Source of the DNA: Pseudophaeobacter leonis
GTDB lineage: Bacteria; Pseudomonadota; Alphaproteobacteria; Rhodobacterales; Rhodobacteraceae
Direction: 5' to 3'
DNA length: 46,158 bases
NCBI RefSeq assembly: GCF_002087335.1
Contig: NZ_MWVJ01000117.1
Coordinates: 1 to 46,158 of the forward strand
Below the pieces are notes generated by a model. The model did no database searches. It saw only the letters and a list, made by a program, of their open reading frames with translations, and was not told where the DNA came from. This document shows, one piece after another, positions 17,492 through 27,838 of this stretch (positions within the stretch are counted from its first letter, which is position 1; each line of letters starts with the position of its first letter). Made by a program: the position numbers and the translations under genes.

Positions 17492-18196
17492 ATGAGTAAC
17501 TGGAAGCAGAAGCGGTTTTGGAAAGCAGCCACCACCAGTGAAACGCCTGACGGATTTACGGTGCATCTGGATGGCCGTTTGGTGAAGACACCAGCCAAGG
17601 CGGCCCTGATTGTGCCAACCCTTGCCATGGCGGATGCTATTGCAGTTGAGTGGGACGCACAGCAGGAGGGCATCAATCCAGAGACCATGCCCTTTACCCG
17701 CTCGGCCAATGCTGCGATCGACAAGGTGGCGAATCAGCACGCAGAAGTAGCAGAAATGCTGGCTGACTACGGCGATTCGGATCTTTTGTGCTATCGCGCC
17801 GACTCACCTCAGGAATTGGTGGCGCGCCAGGCCGCCGAATGGGATCCTGCCCTGGACTGGGCCGAGCAGACCTTGGGGGCGCGGCTGCATCCGCGCCATG
17901 GGCTGTCGCATCAGGCGCAGGATCAGGCGGCGCTGGCTCAGCTGCGTCAGGCCGTGCACAGCCTGAGCAATTATCAACTTGCGGCCTTTCATGACCTGGT
18001 GTCGATGTCCGGATCGCTGGTTTTGGGCTTTGCAGCTGCCTATAACTGGCGCACCGCCGATGAAATCTGGCGCATTTCCCGTTTGGACGAGACCTGGCAA
18101 GAAGAGCAATGGGGCGTCGATGACGAGGCAAAGGCAACTGCAGAGTTGAAACGCCGGGCCTTTTTGCATGCAAAAAGTTTCTACGACTTTTCTTGA
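17492..18196 (+). CDS. ATP12 family F1-ATPase assembly chaperone
   Basis: A 234-residue protein beginning MSNWKQKRFWKAATT, with the ATP12 family (PF07542) pattern: FTVHLDGRLVKTPAKAALIVPT, AVEWDAQQEGINPETMPFTRSANAAID and SDLLCYRADSPQELVARQAAEWDP. In mitochondria ATP12 binds the F1 alpha subunit during assembly; alphaproteobacterial homologues are widespread. Last gene of the crcB-rluC-HAD-ATP12 run. Confidence 0.92.
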   Translation: MSNWKQKRFWKAATTSETPDGFTVHLDGRLVKTPAKAALIVPTLAMADAIAVEWDAQQEGINPETMPFTRSANAAIDKVANQHAEVAEMLADYGDSDLLCYRADSPQELVARQAAEWDPALDWAEQTLGARLHPRHGLSHQAQDQAALAQLRQAVHSLSNYQLAAFHDLVSMSGSLVLGFAAAYNWRTADEIWRISRLDETWQEEQWGVDDEAKATAELKRRAFLHAKSFYDFS

Positions 18197-18425
18197 TAAG
18201 ACAGCAAATTGCCGGATTGATCCACATTGGGAAATTTTGTGTCGAATAGTAGAAAGTACGCTATCCGGACATCGAATTTCATGATCCCGCACTTGACGTT
18301 TGTTGATGAATGGGACCAAACTCCTTTACGATATGGGGTTCTGCCCTGTATCAGACGATCTCCGACGTAACCTTCGTCGGCCAAAAAAACCACCGCAATA
18401 GGTGGAACATCAGGAAGAGGTAAAT

Positions 18426-19442
18426 ATGAAAAATACCGTAATTTTGGGCGCGCTCACCATTGCCGGTCTGTCAGCTGGTGTAGCTGCTGCTGGTACTCTG
18501 GACGACGTGAAGGCCCGCGGCAAACTGAACTGCGGCGTCACAACCGGTCTGGTTGGTTTTGCAGCTCCGAATGCGAATGGGGAATGGGAAGGCTTTGACG
18601 TTGCCGTCTGTCGCGCTGTTGCTGCGGCTGCTCTGGGTGACTCGACTGCTGTTGAATTCGTGCCAACAACCGGCAAGACCCGCTTTACTGCGCTGGCGTC
18701 TGGCGAAATCGACATGCTGGCCCGGAACACCACCTGGACCTTCTCGCGCGATGTCGACCTGAAGTTTGAATTCACCGGCGTCAACTACTACGATGGCCAG
18801 GGCTTCATGGTTCCCAAAGAGCTGGGTGTTTCCTCGGCCAAGGAACTTGATGGCGCGACTGTCTGCATTCAGACCGGCACCACCACCGAGCTGAACCTGG
18901 CGGATTTCTTCCGCTCCAACAACATCTCCTATGAGCCGGTTCCAATCGAGACCAATGCCGAAGCGCAGCAGCAGTATCTTGCTGGTGCCTGCGACGTCTA
19001 CACCACAGACGCCTCCGGTCTTGCGGCGACCCGTGCCACGTTTGATGCACCAAACGATCACGTTCTGCTGCCAGAAATCATCTCGAAAGAGCCTCTCGGC
19101 CCGCTGGTTCGTCACGGCGACAATGAGTGGGGCGACGTTGTTCGCTGGACTTTGAACGCGCTGATCACTGCTGAAGAGCTGGGTGTTACTTCGGCCAATA
19201 TCGCTGAGATGGCGGCTGGCACCAACAACCCTGAAATCAACCGTCTCCTGGGCACCGAAGGTACCCTGGGTGAGATGCTTGGTCTCTCCGCTGACTGGGG
19301 CAAAAACGCTGTTGCCGCAGGCGGTAACTACGGTGAAGTCTTTGCCAAGAACATCGGCGAAGATACCCCCATCGGTCTGGCGCGCGGCCTGAACGCGCAG
19401 TGGACCGAAGGCGGCCTGCTGTACTCGCCTCCGTTCCGCTAG
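18426..19442 (+). CDS. aapJ: General L-amino acid ABC transporter, periplasmic binding protein
   Basis: A 338-residue protein of the AapJ/BztA type. The signal peptide ends near AAA (residue 21), then GTLDDVKARGKLNCGVTTGLVGFA and the family 3 solute-binding fold. The start follows GAAGAGGTAAAT. The related Rhodobacter BztABCD system takes up glutamate, glutamine, aspartate and asparagine. A strong terminator follows, which would give more binding protein than membrane components. The 230 bases upstream contain a TTGACG (18293-18298) but no clear -10. Confidence 0.94.
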   Translation: MKNTVILGALTIAGLSAGVAAAGTLDDVKARGKLNCGVTTGLVGFAAPNANGEWEGFDVAVCRAVAAAALGDSTAVEFVPTTGKTRFTALASGEIDMLARNTTWTFSRDVDLKFEFTGVNYYDGQGFMVPKELGVSSAKELDGATVCIQTGTTTELNLADFFRSNNISYEPVPIETNAEAQQQYLAGACDVYTTDASGLAATRATFDAPNDHVLLPEIISKEPLGPLVRHGDNEWGDVVRWTLNALITAEELGVTSANIAEMAAGTNNPEINRLLGTEGTLGEMLGLSADWGKNAVAAGGNYGEVFAKNIGEDTPIGLARGLNAQWTEGGLLYSPPFR

Positions 19443-19454
19443 GAACTTTGGCGG

Positions 19455-19486
19455 AAAAGGGCGCAGGTAGATCCTGCGCCCTTTTT
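19455..19486 (+). terminator. Intrinsic terminator between aapJ and aapQ
   Basis: AAAAGGGCGCAGG (19455-19467), loop TAGAT, CCTGCGCCCTTTT (19473-19485) and one more T. The stem is perfect over 13 bp. Read-through would supply the permease genes. Confidence 0.92.
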
Positions 19487-19585
19487 CCTTCTTCGACTAT
19501 CCAACCAAACACGCTTGAGATCCGACGCGAGCAGGGACCAACCTTGCCGATCAGTTGATCTGTAAGCCACGGGGATCTCTCATTC

Positions 19586-20818
19586 ATGTCAACTCTCACT
19601 GACCCTCCAAAGGAACAGTTCCGGTTGTCTATGTTGGTTAACGATACACGCTATCGTTCGTTGACCTTCCAGGCGATTGCGGCGCTGGTTCTGGCCTTGG
19701 CCATTTGGTATCTGGGGAACAACCTTCTGCAGAACCTGCGCGCTGCGGGCCTGAATATCTCGTATGACTTTCTGGGCAATTCGGCGGGTTACGACATTAA
19801 CCAGCGCCTGATCGAATATGACAACCAGGATAGCCACGGGCGCGCGGCGCTTGTTGGTATTCTAAACACCCTGCTGGTGGCCTTTCTGGCCTGCATCACG
19901 GCAACCATTTTTGGTGTGGTGGCTGGGGTTTTACGGCTGTCGAACAACTGGCTCGTGTCCAAATTGATGGCCATTTATGTCGAGGTGTTTCGCAACATCC
20001 CGGTGCTGATCTGGATCATCATCATCTTTACAATCATGACAGCTGTGATGCCTGGCCCGCGCGAATTCCGCCGTGCAGAGCCAACGGCAAGCATGCTGTT
20101 TGATCTTTTTGCCTTTACCAACCGTGGCGTCTATACACCGATGCCGGTGTTTGGAAACGGCTTTTTTGCCTCCACAGCCTTGAACTGGCTGGTGGTTCTT
20201 TTGGTCCTGGCCGGGTCATTCTTTGTGATGCGCCGGGTGGAAGCCAAGGCAACTGCGACGCAGGAAGAAACCGGCGAGCGGCCCAAAACCCTGCTTATTG
20301 CACTGGCTGTCTGGATCATTCCCTTTGCGCTGCTGATGCTGGTCATGGGGCTGACCTGGGAAGTTCCAGAGCTCAAGGGCTTTAACTTTAAGGGCGGCAT
20401 TAAGATTGGCGGACCGCTGATCGCGCTGTGGTTTGCCCTGTCGATCTATACCGGTGCCTTTATTGCTGAAAACGTGCGGGCGGGTATTCAGGCGATCTCC
20501 AAGGGGCAGTCCGAAGCTGCGGCTGCACTAGGGCTGCGCCCGAGCCGGACGATGAACCTCGTGATTTTGCCACAGGCGTTGCGTGTGATCATTCCACCGC
20601 TGATCTCCAACTTCCTCAATATCACCAAGAACTCTTCGCTGGCTATTGCCGTCGGCTATGCCGACATCACCGCGACTTTGGGCGGGATTACCCTCAACCA
20701 GACCGGCCGCGCGATTGAATGCGTTTTGCTGCTTATGCTGTTCTATCTCACCGCGTCGTTGGTCATCTCGATGGTGATGAACGTCTATAACTCCTCCGTG
20801 AAGCTGAAGGAGCGCTGA
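19586..20818 (+). CDS. aapQ: General L-amino acid ABC transporter permease AapQ
   Basis: A 410-residue inner-membrane permease, the long form typical of Aap/Bzt systems. After a first transmembrane segment (about residues 28-48) comes a periplasmic portion. The ABC permease region includes the EAA loop, here ENVRAGIQAISKGQSEAAAALGLRPSRTMNLVILPQALRVIIPPL. It pairs with AapM. The start ATG is 143 bases after aapJ. aapM starts three bases after its stop. Confidence 0.93.
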   Translation: MSTLTDPPKEQFRLSMLVNDTRYRSLTFQAIAALVLALAIWYLGNNLLQNLRAAGLNISYDFLGNSAGYDINQRLIEYDNQDSHGRAALVGILNTLLVAFLACITATIFGVVAGVLRLSNNWLVSKLMAIYVEVFRNIPVLIWIIIIFTIMTAVMPGPREFRRAEPTASMLFDLFAFTNRGVYTPMPVFGNGFFASTALNWLVVLLVLAGSFFVMRRVEAKATATQEETGERPKTLLIALAVWIIPFALLMLVMGLTWEVPELKGFNFKGGIKIGGPLIALWFALSIYTGAFIAENVRAGIQAISKGQSEAAAALGLRPSRTMNLVILPQALRVIIPPLISNFLNITKNSSLAIAVGYADITATLGGITLNQTGRAIECVLLLMLFYLTASLVISMVMNVYNSSVKLKER

Positions 20819-20821
20819 GCC

Positions 20822-22121
20822 ATGAGTGACAAAAAAACACAACAGATTGCCTTTGTTGCGGAGGGCATGATTCCGGAATCACCGCCGCCTGCGCGGGAGG
20901 CCGGTGCTTATAAGTGGGTCCGTGAGAACCTGTTCTCAAGCATTCCCAACTCGATCCTGACGCTGGCCGCGCTGGCGCTGATCTATTCGCTGCTCAGCAA
21001 TGTTTTGCCCTGGCTTTTGAACGGGGTCTGGACGACCTCGTCGCTGGCTGAATGCCGTGAGGTTCTTGAGGGCAAAGCTGGCGCCTGTTTCTCGGTTCTG
21101 ACGGAACGCTGGCATCAGCTGCTCTATGGTTTCAAATACCCCACCGATCAGTACTGGCGTCCCAATCTGGCGTTGCTGCTGCTGATGATTGCACTGGCAC
21201 CGGTTTTGTTCTTTGACCTGCCACGCAAGCTTTTGGGTTTCACAGCCGTTTATCCCTTCCTGGCCTTTTGGCTGATCTGGGGCGGCTCCATTCTGGTGCC
21301 CATCGTGGCGTTGCTTGGCTTTGTTGCTGCGGCAGTGGTTTTCCAAAAATACGGCAAGGGTAGTTTTGCTGCTGGCTTCTTTGGGGCGATCGCAACGGCT
21401 CTGGTAATCTGGAACCTTGGCGGGCTTTTGATCCCTGATGCGGCCTCTGACACTGCCATGCTGAGCTCTGTCCCAAGCCGTGATCTGGGCGGGTTCATGC
21501 TGAACATGATGCTAGGCGTGACCTGTGTGTCGCTGTCGGTGCCACTGGGCATTGCCCTGGCGCTGGGGCGGCAATCAAGCATGCCTTTCATCAAATGGAT
21601 CTGCGTAATCTTCATCGAGTTCGTGCGCGGCGTGCCGCTGATCACGCTGCTCTTTGTGGCTTCTGTGATGCTGTCCTACTTCTTCCCACCTGATGCGACC
21701 GTGGACTTTGTTTCTGCGTGTGGTTATCATGATCACCCTGTTTTCGGCGGCCTATATCGCTGAGGTGATCCGTGGCGGGCTGGCAGCGCTTCCGACCGGG
21801 CAGTATGAGGCGGCAGATAGTCTGGGGTTGGATTACCCACAGGCGATGCGTCTGATCATCTTGCCGCAGGCTTTGAAGATTTCCATTCCGGGCATCGTGA
21901 ACGTGGCTGTTGGCCTGTTCAAGGATACCACGCTTGTGTCGGTTATCTCGATGTTTGATCTGGTGGGCATGATCCGTGGTCCCATCCTCGCCTCCACTGA
22001 ATGGAACGGGGTGTACTGGGAGCTCTTGGGTTTTGCAGCCTTCCTGTTCTTCATCGTCTGCTACGGCATTTCACAATATTCTCAGTGGCTTGAGCGTCGT
22101 CTCGCCACTGGTCATCGCTAA
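20822..22121 (+). CDS. aapM: General L-amino acid ABC transporter permease AapM, one frameshift near 21707
   Basis: The N-terminal part (MSDKKTQQIAFVAEGMIPES...) reads through FVRGVPLITLLFVASVMLSYFFPPDATVD and then falls out of frame. LFLRVVIMITLFSAAYIAEVIRGGL and the EAA loop TGQYEAADSLGLDYPQAMRLIILPQALKISIP continue in another frame to 22121. Removing one T from TTT at 21707-21709 gives VDLFLRVV and a 432-residue permease, the expected length for AapM/BztC. An isolated sequencing indel is the likeliest cause because all neighbours are intact. Confidence 0.92.
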
Positions 22122-22133
22122 GGAGGCCGGACA

Positions 22134-22901
22134 ATGGCTGACACTTCTCAAATGCATGTCTCTGATGAAATCGCCATCACCATTGACAATATGAACAAAT
22201 GGTATGGCTCGTTCCATGTGCTGCGTGACATCAACCTGACCGTCAACCAGGGCGAACGGATCGTGATCTGTGGGCCTTCGGGGTCGGGGAAATCGACCTT
22301 GATCCGCTGTATCAATGCCCTGGAAGAGCACCAGCAGGGATCGATTGTGGTGGATGGCACACTGCTGTCGAACGACCTCAAGAACATCGACAAGATCCGC
22401 TCCGAGGTTGGCATGTGCTTTCAGCACTTCAACCTGTTTCCGCATCTGACCATTCTGGAAAACTGCACGCTGGCCCCGATCTGGGTGCGTAAAACGCCCA
22501 AGAAAGAAGCCGAAGAGCGCGCAATGCATTTCCTGGAAAAGGTGAAAATCCCCGAGCAGGCGGACAAGTACCCCGGCCAGCTTTCCGGTGGTCAGCAGCA
22601 GCGTGTGGCGATTGCCCGCTCGCTCTGCATGATGCCCCGGATCATGTTGTTTGATGAGCCGACCTCGGCGCTTGACCCGGAGATGATCAAAGAGGTGCTC
22701 GACACCATGATCGAGCTGGCGGAAGAGGGCATGACCATGCTCTGCGTCACCCACGAGATGGGCTTTGCCCGTCAGGTGGCGAACCGGGTGATCTTTATGG
22801 ATGCGGGCCAGATTGTTGAACAGAACGAGCCGGAAGAGTTCTTCAACAATCCACAGAGCGACCGCACCAAGCTGTTCCTGAGCCAGATCCTCGGCCACTG
22901 A
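22134..22901 (+). CDS. aapP: General L-amino acid ABC transporter ATP-binding protein
   Basis: A 255-residue ATPase with Walker [10 protein letters not shown], signature LSGGQQQR, Walker [14 protein letters not shown] and the H-loop CVTHEMGFA. It energises amino-acid uptake by AapQM. The start follows AAGGAGGCCGGACA, 12 bases after aapM. A strong terminator ends the operon. Confidence 0.95.
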   Translation: MADTSQMHVSDEIAITIDNMNKWYGSFHVLRDINLTVNQGERIVICGPSGSGKSTLIRCINALEEHQQGSIVVDGTLLSNDLKNIDKIRSEVGMCFQHFNLFPHLTILENCTLAPIWVRKTPKKEAEERAMHFLEKVKIPEQADKYPGQLSGGQQQRVAIARSLCMMPRIMLFDEPTSALDPEMIKEVLDTMIELAEEGMTMLCVTHEMGFARQVANRVIFMDAGQIVEQNEPEEFFNNPQSDRTKLFLSQILGH

Positions 22902-22929
22902 TCAACAGCTGCAAGCCTGAAACAGATTA

Positions 22930-22960
22930 CGGCCCCGTGGCGTTCCACGGGGCCGTTTTT
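22930..22960 (+). terminator. Intrinsic terminator after aapP
   Basis: CGGCCCCGTGG (22930-22940), loop CGTT, CCACGGGGCCG (22945-22955), then TTTTT. Perfect 11-bp stem. The T-run is only on the + strand side, so it serves aapJQMP and not the converging gene. Confidence 0.93.
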
Positions 22961-23066
22961 ATTGGGAAATTGATCCCCATGAGAGGGCGCTGCGGCGGTG
23001 GCTGCGGCCTGTGTCTCTGCAGCCTGTGTCGCCACCGGGATCAGGCGTCGGGATCAGGTGGTGCGA

Positions 23067-23580
23067 TCAGGCGCCAGCCTCTTCTTCCAACAGTTCCCGG
23101 GGGACGACAAAATCAATAACCCGGCCGGAACTCCAGCTGAGATCGGCCCAGCTGTCGATATCAAAGCGCGCCACCAGTGTGGCCCCGGTGTGGGGTAGTC
23201 ATCAAAGCGAATGTGATCCGGCGGGTCTTTGACAATGGCATGGGCAAAGGCGGCAATGCCGGGGTTATGACTGACCACCAGAATCCGGTTCATTTCGGCT
23301 TCGCTGACGGCCTGAAAAATGACGTCGGAACTGGCGTGATACAGCCGCTCAATAAGGCCGTGGGCACGTCAAACTGCATCAGGGACTGGGTCGCCCGCGT
23401 GCGCTGTGCCGAGGAGCAGAGGATCTGGTCGGGTTGGTGACCATTCTCGCGCAGCCAGTTCCCAAGGGCGATTGCGGATCTGCGACCGCGTTTGTTCAGG
23501 GGACGGGCATGATCGCTGGGTGAGTTGGAATCCCAGGCGGATTTGGCATGGCGGGTCAGAATAAGGGTGCGGGTCCTGAT
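23067..23580 (-). CDS. SixA-like histidine phosphatase, fragmented by at least two frameshifts
   Basis: On the - strand the reading RTLILTRHAKSAWDSNSPSDHARPLNKRGRRSA is the histidine-phosphatase (SixA/PhoE) N-terminus with the RHAKS motif. Its frame breaks near 23356. EAEMNRILVVSHNPGIAAFAHAI, with the second catalytic histidine, follows in another frame and breaks near 23184. The tail ...VPRELLEEEAGA ends at a TGA (23067-23069). Each break fits one base missing from a short G/C run. No good start codon is visible in frame near 23580, so either a further error or real decay is possible. It directly follows the ferredoxin-like gene, overlapping its end. Confidence 0.75.
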
Positions 23581-24278
23581 CGGTGAAAATACCTCATATG
23601 ATGGGCGTTTTGTTCAAAACATCGACCAGCCCCCTGGCTGAGGGGGCAGGCGCGCCGAGCGAGGCATCCCTGTGTCATGCAGGGCTCTCCGGCTGTGGTA
23701 TCAAGATGATGGTGACAGGCTGCCAAATCATAGGGGCCTCCGTCAACCAAGGCGTGCGCCGGGCATGTGTTCAGGCACGGCCTGGCTGCACAGGTCGTGC
23801 AGGGGGAGTGTGCCAAAGGTAAGGGGGGTATGTCAAAGCATTGATCGAAGTGCAGCGCCCCCCGGTAGGAAATCAACATGCCCAGGCTATCATGCACCAT
23901 CATCTGTGACGGCGATGTGAAGGCGCGCTGCGAGGCCAGGGCCCAATTGACAAAGGGCCTATAGGGCGGCCCGCCAAAGGGAAAATAGGCCGTGGCATCC
24001 AGTGACACTGCAAGCGCGCCAATGACGCGGGCTGACCAGCGGGCAATCGGGTCTGGCTGGCTGTCGTGATATTCGGGCGCCTGGGTGAACTGGGGCCAAA
24101 AATCCGCACCGGTGCCCAACAGGATCAAAGTGCCATGGGAAAGCGCCTGTACAGGCTGGCGGTCTGGCTGCAGCGCGCCGTGGATTTGCAATCCCAGCGC
24201 CTGCACAGCTCCTTCGAGCTGCGCATAGCCCAGAGGGCGCATGCGCGTGGTTTTGCGGGAGGGAGTGACCTCAAACAT
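23556..24278 (-). CDS. Ferredoxin-like 4Fe-4S protein
   Basis: A 240-residue protein with start MFEVTPSRKTTRM after AGGGATCAACT; an upstream TTG in frame is less likely. The C-terminal region has two clusters of cysteines: CTTCAARPCLNTCP, a CxxCxxxxCxxxCP site, and GEPCMTQGCLARRACP. The arrangement resembles QueG-like or COG1600-type iron-sulfur proteins, but the cobalamin-binding N-terminal part of QueG is not evident. The N-terminal 150 residues have no motif I recognise. Function unknown; probably an electron-transfer or metallo-enzyme role. Confidence 0.7.
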   Translation of the reverse strand: MFEVTPSRKTTRMRPLGYAQLEGAVQALGLQIHGALQPDRQPVQALSHGTLILLGTGADFWPQFTQAPEYHDSQPDPIARWSARVIGALAVSLDATAYFPFGGPPYRPFVNWALASQRAFTSPSQMMVHDSLGMLISYRGALHFDQCFDIPPLPLAHSPCTTCAARPCLNTCPAHALVDGGPYDLAACHHHLDTTAGEPCMTQGCLARRACPLSQGAGRCFEQNAHHMRYFHRSGPAPLF

Positions 24279-24464
24279 AGTTGATCCCTGCAATTTTTTT
24301 TACAGAGACCCTATCAGGAGCGGGGCCCGTCAGGTCGAGAAAAATGGCACGGGTGTTCTATCACGCAGCTCAATTTAGCGCAGTCTTCCCCAGTCAATAT
24401 GTCCCCCGCCAGCCGAAGAGCCAGGGTGCAGGCAGGGATAGCTCGATTGGTGAAGCTTGGGGCC

Positions 24465-25325
24465 TTAGGCGCGGATCATTGAGCCTGCACCGTGATCGGT
24501 AAACAGTTCCAGCAAGACGGCATTCTGTACCCGGCCATCGACGATGGTACAGGCACGCACGCCTGACCGGACGGCTGCCAGGGCGGTCTCGGTTTTGGGA
24601 ATCATGCCACCGGCAATCACGCCCTCTTCGGTCAGCCGCTCGACATCGGCGGCCTTCAGCTCGGTGACCACCTCACCGGTCGCGTCCTTGACGCCAGAGA
24701 CATCGGTCAGCAGCAGCAAGCGGTCGGCGTTGAGCGCGGTGGCGATGGCGCCTGCGGCCGTGTCGCCATTGATATTGAAGGTCTCGCCCGCGCGCCCGGC
24801 GCCAATCGGGGCAATCACCGGGATGATGTGTTTTTCAAACAGATCATGCAGCACCTGCGGATTCATCTCGGCAGGGGCGCCGACAAAGCCAAGAGCCGGG
24901 TTGGCCTGATCACAGATGATCAGATTGGCATCTTTACCCGAAAGCCCCACGGCACGACCGCCCTGGCCGTTGATAGCCTGCACGATACGTTTGTTGACCA
25001 CGCCCGAGAGCACCATCTCCACAACTTCCATGGTGGCCTGATCGGTGACCCGTTTGCCATCAACAAATTCCGATTTGATCTGCAGCTTGTCCAGCATGGC
25101 ATTGATCATCGGGCCACCGCCATGCACGATCACCGGGTTGACCCCGACCTGGCGCATCAGAACGATGTCGCGGGCAAAGGTTTCCATCGCCTCATCGCTG
25201 CCCATGGCATTGCCACCCAGCTTGATGACAACAATGGCCCCGTCATAGCGCTGCAGGTAGGGCAGAGCGCTTGAGAGGGTTTCGGCTGTGGCAATCCAAT
25301 CGCGGTTCATATCTTGCTTCTTCAT
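24465..25325 (-). CDS. argB: Acetylglutamate kinase
   Basis: A 286-residue enzyme of arginine biosynthesis that phosphorylates N-acetylglutamate. Family motifs are [28 protein letters not shown] and [11 protein letters not shown], with [14 protein letters not shown] further on. The start [10 protein letters not shown] is chosen because AAAGGGA lies about 10 bases upstream; a GTG 21 bases earlier would also be in frame. It is divergent from the SDR gene, with about 110 bases between them. Confidence 0.95.
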   Translation of the reverse strand: MKKQDMNRDWIATAETLSSALPYLQRYDGAIVVIKLGGNAMGSDEAMETFARDIVLMRQVGVNPVIVHGGGPMINAMLDKLQIKSEFVDGKRVTDQATMEVVEMVLSGVVNKRIVQAINGQGGRAVGLSGKDANLIICDQANPALGFVGAPAEMNPQVLHDLFEKHIIPVIAPIGAGRAGETFNINGDTAAGAIATALNADRLLLLTDVSGVKDATGEVVTELKAADVERLTEEGVIAGGMIPKTETALAAVRSGVRACTIVDGRVQNAVLLELFTDHGAGSMIRA

Positions 25326-25437
25326 GGCTCTGGGTCCCTTTGGCACTTGGTGTTACGCGTTTGCGGCAGTGCTGCCAAGGGGCACATACTGATTGCAGCC
25401 CCGGTTGGCGCTGTTAGTGTCGCCACAGACCTCATAA

Positions 25438-26183
25438 ATGATGGATAGCCTCGCCATGCGCCAAAAGACCTTGCTTCTGACTGGGGCCAGCCGAGGCATC
25501 GGCCATGCCACCGTGCGTCGCTTTAACGCCGAAGGCTGGCGGGTGGTCACCTGCTCCCGGCAACCCTTCCCCGAGGAATGCCCCTGGGCGGCGGTCGCGA
25601 GGATCATGTCCAGCTGGATCTCTCAGACCCCAGCGACACCATCAATGCGGTTGGCGTCATTCAGGAACGGCTGGGGGGCAGGCTGGATGCGCTGGTCAAC
25701 AATGCCGGGATTTCACCAAAGGGCCCTGAGGGCGAGCGGTTGAGCACGCTGGATACTGATCTGATGACCTGGGGCAAGGTGTTTCACGTCAATTTTTTTT
25801 CCACCGTCGTGCTGGCGCGAGGCCTAAAAGAAGAGCTGGCCGCCGCCAGGGGCTCGGTGGTCAATGTGACCTCGATTGCAGGCAGCCGGGTGCATCCCTT
25901 TGCCGGGGCGGCCTATGCCACCTCAAAGGCCGCACTGGCGGCGCTGACCCGCGAGATGGCGCATGACTTTGGCCCGCTGGGCGTGCGGGTCAATGCTATC
26001 GCCCCCGGAGAGGTGGAAACCGCAATCCTGTCGCCGGGCACCGATAAGATCGTTGAAAAACTGCCGATGCAGCGTCTGGGCCAGCCCGACGAAGTGGCGG
26101 CGGCAATCTTCTTTTTATGCTCGCAGGAAAGCTCTTATATCTCGGGGACCGAGATCGAAGAGCATGGCGCCCAGCACGTCTGA
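25438..26183 (+). CDS. SDR family oxidoreductase, one frameshift near 25586
   Basis: The N-terminal half has TLLLTGASRGIGHATVRRF, the TGxxxGIG NAD(P)-binding motif. The frame breaks at GGG (25586-25588); adding one G gives ...CPWGGGREDHVQLDLSDPSD and a 248-residue protein. The rest has NNAG (ALVNNAGISPKG), a catalytic serine in VTSIAGS, YATSK (catalytic Tyr and Lys) and an enoyl-reductase-like C-terminus ISGTEIEEHGAQHV. NAD(P)-dependent oxidoreductase of unknown substrate. A start at 25456 is also possible. Confidence 0.88.
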
Positions 26184-26208
26184 GGCTTTCCCCCTCGGGA
26201 CATAGTCA

Positions 26209-26242
26209 GGCCCCGCAGAGTTCGCGCTCTGCGGGGCCTTTT
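26209..26242 (+). terminator. Intrinsic terminator after the SDR gene
   Basis: GGCCCCGCAGAG (26209-26220), loop TTCGCG, CTCTGCGGGGCC (26227-26238), then TTTT. Perfect 12-bp stem. It separates the SDR gene from the converging PepSY gene. Confidence 0.92.
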
Positions 26243-26359
26243 GGTTGGCGGCACCTTTGGGGCGCAAAAAGGCGTCGCCAGCCTGAGGCTCCTCTCCCCA
26301 GACGCGCCAGGGGGTGAGTAAGGAGCCTTTCTTGTTAGGCTATCTGGCTAGCTATGGGC

Positions 26360-27758
26360 TTAGCTAAAGGCGCGCTTCATCGCGGGCAGATTGCTGAGAA
26401 CCAAGAGATCAAAGGCCAGTACCGCCAGCAGGGTGAGCCCCACCAGAGGAAAGGCCATCGAGGTGAAAAGCCCGATCAGAACGGCGCCTTTCCAGAACGG
26501 CAGCTCCGCTGGCATTGGCGGCGCGGCCAGACGACCTGCGCCGACAGGACGGCGTTTGACCCACATGACAACACCCGAGAGTGAGACAAAGATCACCGAC
26601 AGGCAAAACACGACATTGAGAATGAAATTCCATGTGCTCATCAGGCCCATGTGAAAGGGGATGCCCACGGCCATGGCCTTACCGGCCCATGAGTAGTCTT
26701 CATATTTCACATCCGCGAGGATCTTGCCGCTGTATTGGTCGACATGGATGGTGCGATCCACAAAGGGGTCGTCCGAATCACTGCTCATGCTGTCGCGATT
26801 GATGGTCCAGACACCGGCTTTGCCGCCCGGATAGGCGATGCGGAAACGGCCCTCCATGCCCAGCATACGGCCCAGGATCACCAGGCTGTCGATGGTGATG
26901 GCGGTCCCCTCGGGAATGCCCGTTATGCCAGCGTCAGACCCTGAGGCGGGCATGGGGGTTTGCTCCAGCGCCCAGGGCACATCATTGGTGGCGCCGTGGT
27001 TCATGTCGGCATGGATGGAATCGGACAGGGGCACATTGTCCCATTTTTCTGCCGGAAACGTGCTCCAGGCCTGCATCATCTTGCCGCCCCAGATCCCTGT
27101 CCAGGACAGGCCAGAGACGAGAAAGATGACCAGCAGCGCCGAGATCCAAAAGCCGGTGACAGCATGCAGGCTTTTCCACAGGGCGCGGCCACGGGCGCGC
27201 AGGTTGGGCACAAAGGCTGCGAGCGCGTTGCCGCGCGGCCACCAGATATAAAGGCCGGTCAGCACCAGAACCAGACCAAGGCCTGCTGCGATCTCGATCA
27301 TCCGGTCGCCGGTTGGTGCCAATCAGCAGATCCGAATGGATATTGTCGGCAAAGTCATACCAGCCTGCGCGGCGATCCCAGATCTCGATCACCTCACCGC
27401 TGTACTGGTTCAGGGCGACCAAGCGCTGGCCTGCGTCAGTCTTTACGCGGTACACGGCGGCGAGATCAGGCGCCTTGGGGCCGATCCATTCGGCGATTGT
27501 GCCGGGTTGGGCCGCAAGCACCAGATTGGCTTGCTCGGTGAGGCTCAGCGCGGCTTCGCCCTGCGTGACGGGAATTTTCTCGCCGTCCCGGCCATCGAAT
27601 TGGGTGAGGAACATCATCATCAGGCCGGTGACGGCAAGCATCAAAAAGAAGGGGATGACGTAGAGCGCGGCATAAAAGTGCCAGCGCCAGGCGGCAAAGT
27701 AGAATTTTTCAGTGCGCGACCGTGACTGATCCGCGGCGTGCGAATGGCTTGTGGCCAT
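26360..27758 (-). CDS. PepSY-associated transmembrane protein, one frameshift near 27313
   Basis: The N-terminal part (MATSHSHAADQSRSRTEKF, with WRWHFYAALYVIPFFLMLAVTGLMM as the first helix) reads to NIHSDLLIGT. TGDRMIEIAAGLGLVLVLTGLYIWWPR continues in the next frame. One surplus base in the TT at 27313-27314 explains this and gives 465 residues. Four membrane segments flank periplasmic PepSY-type regions; WRWHFY and HSDLL histidines are typical heme or metal ligands of this family. Such proteins often accompany iron or copper uptake genes. The DUF2946 gene just upstream supports a metal-related role, by inference. Confidence 0.87.
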
Positions 27759-27838
27759 GGGGATTTCTCCATATCAGAACAGCGCCTGCGCCCGTGGTTT
27801 CAGGGCAGGCTGGTATCAAAACGTCTAGGTTTGAGTGT

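Noticed and set aside
18160..18177. Perfect 18-bp palindrome with A and T runs, considered as a terminator
   Set aside because: It lies within the ATP12-type coding sequence before its stop, has no separate loop and is probably chance.
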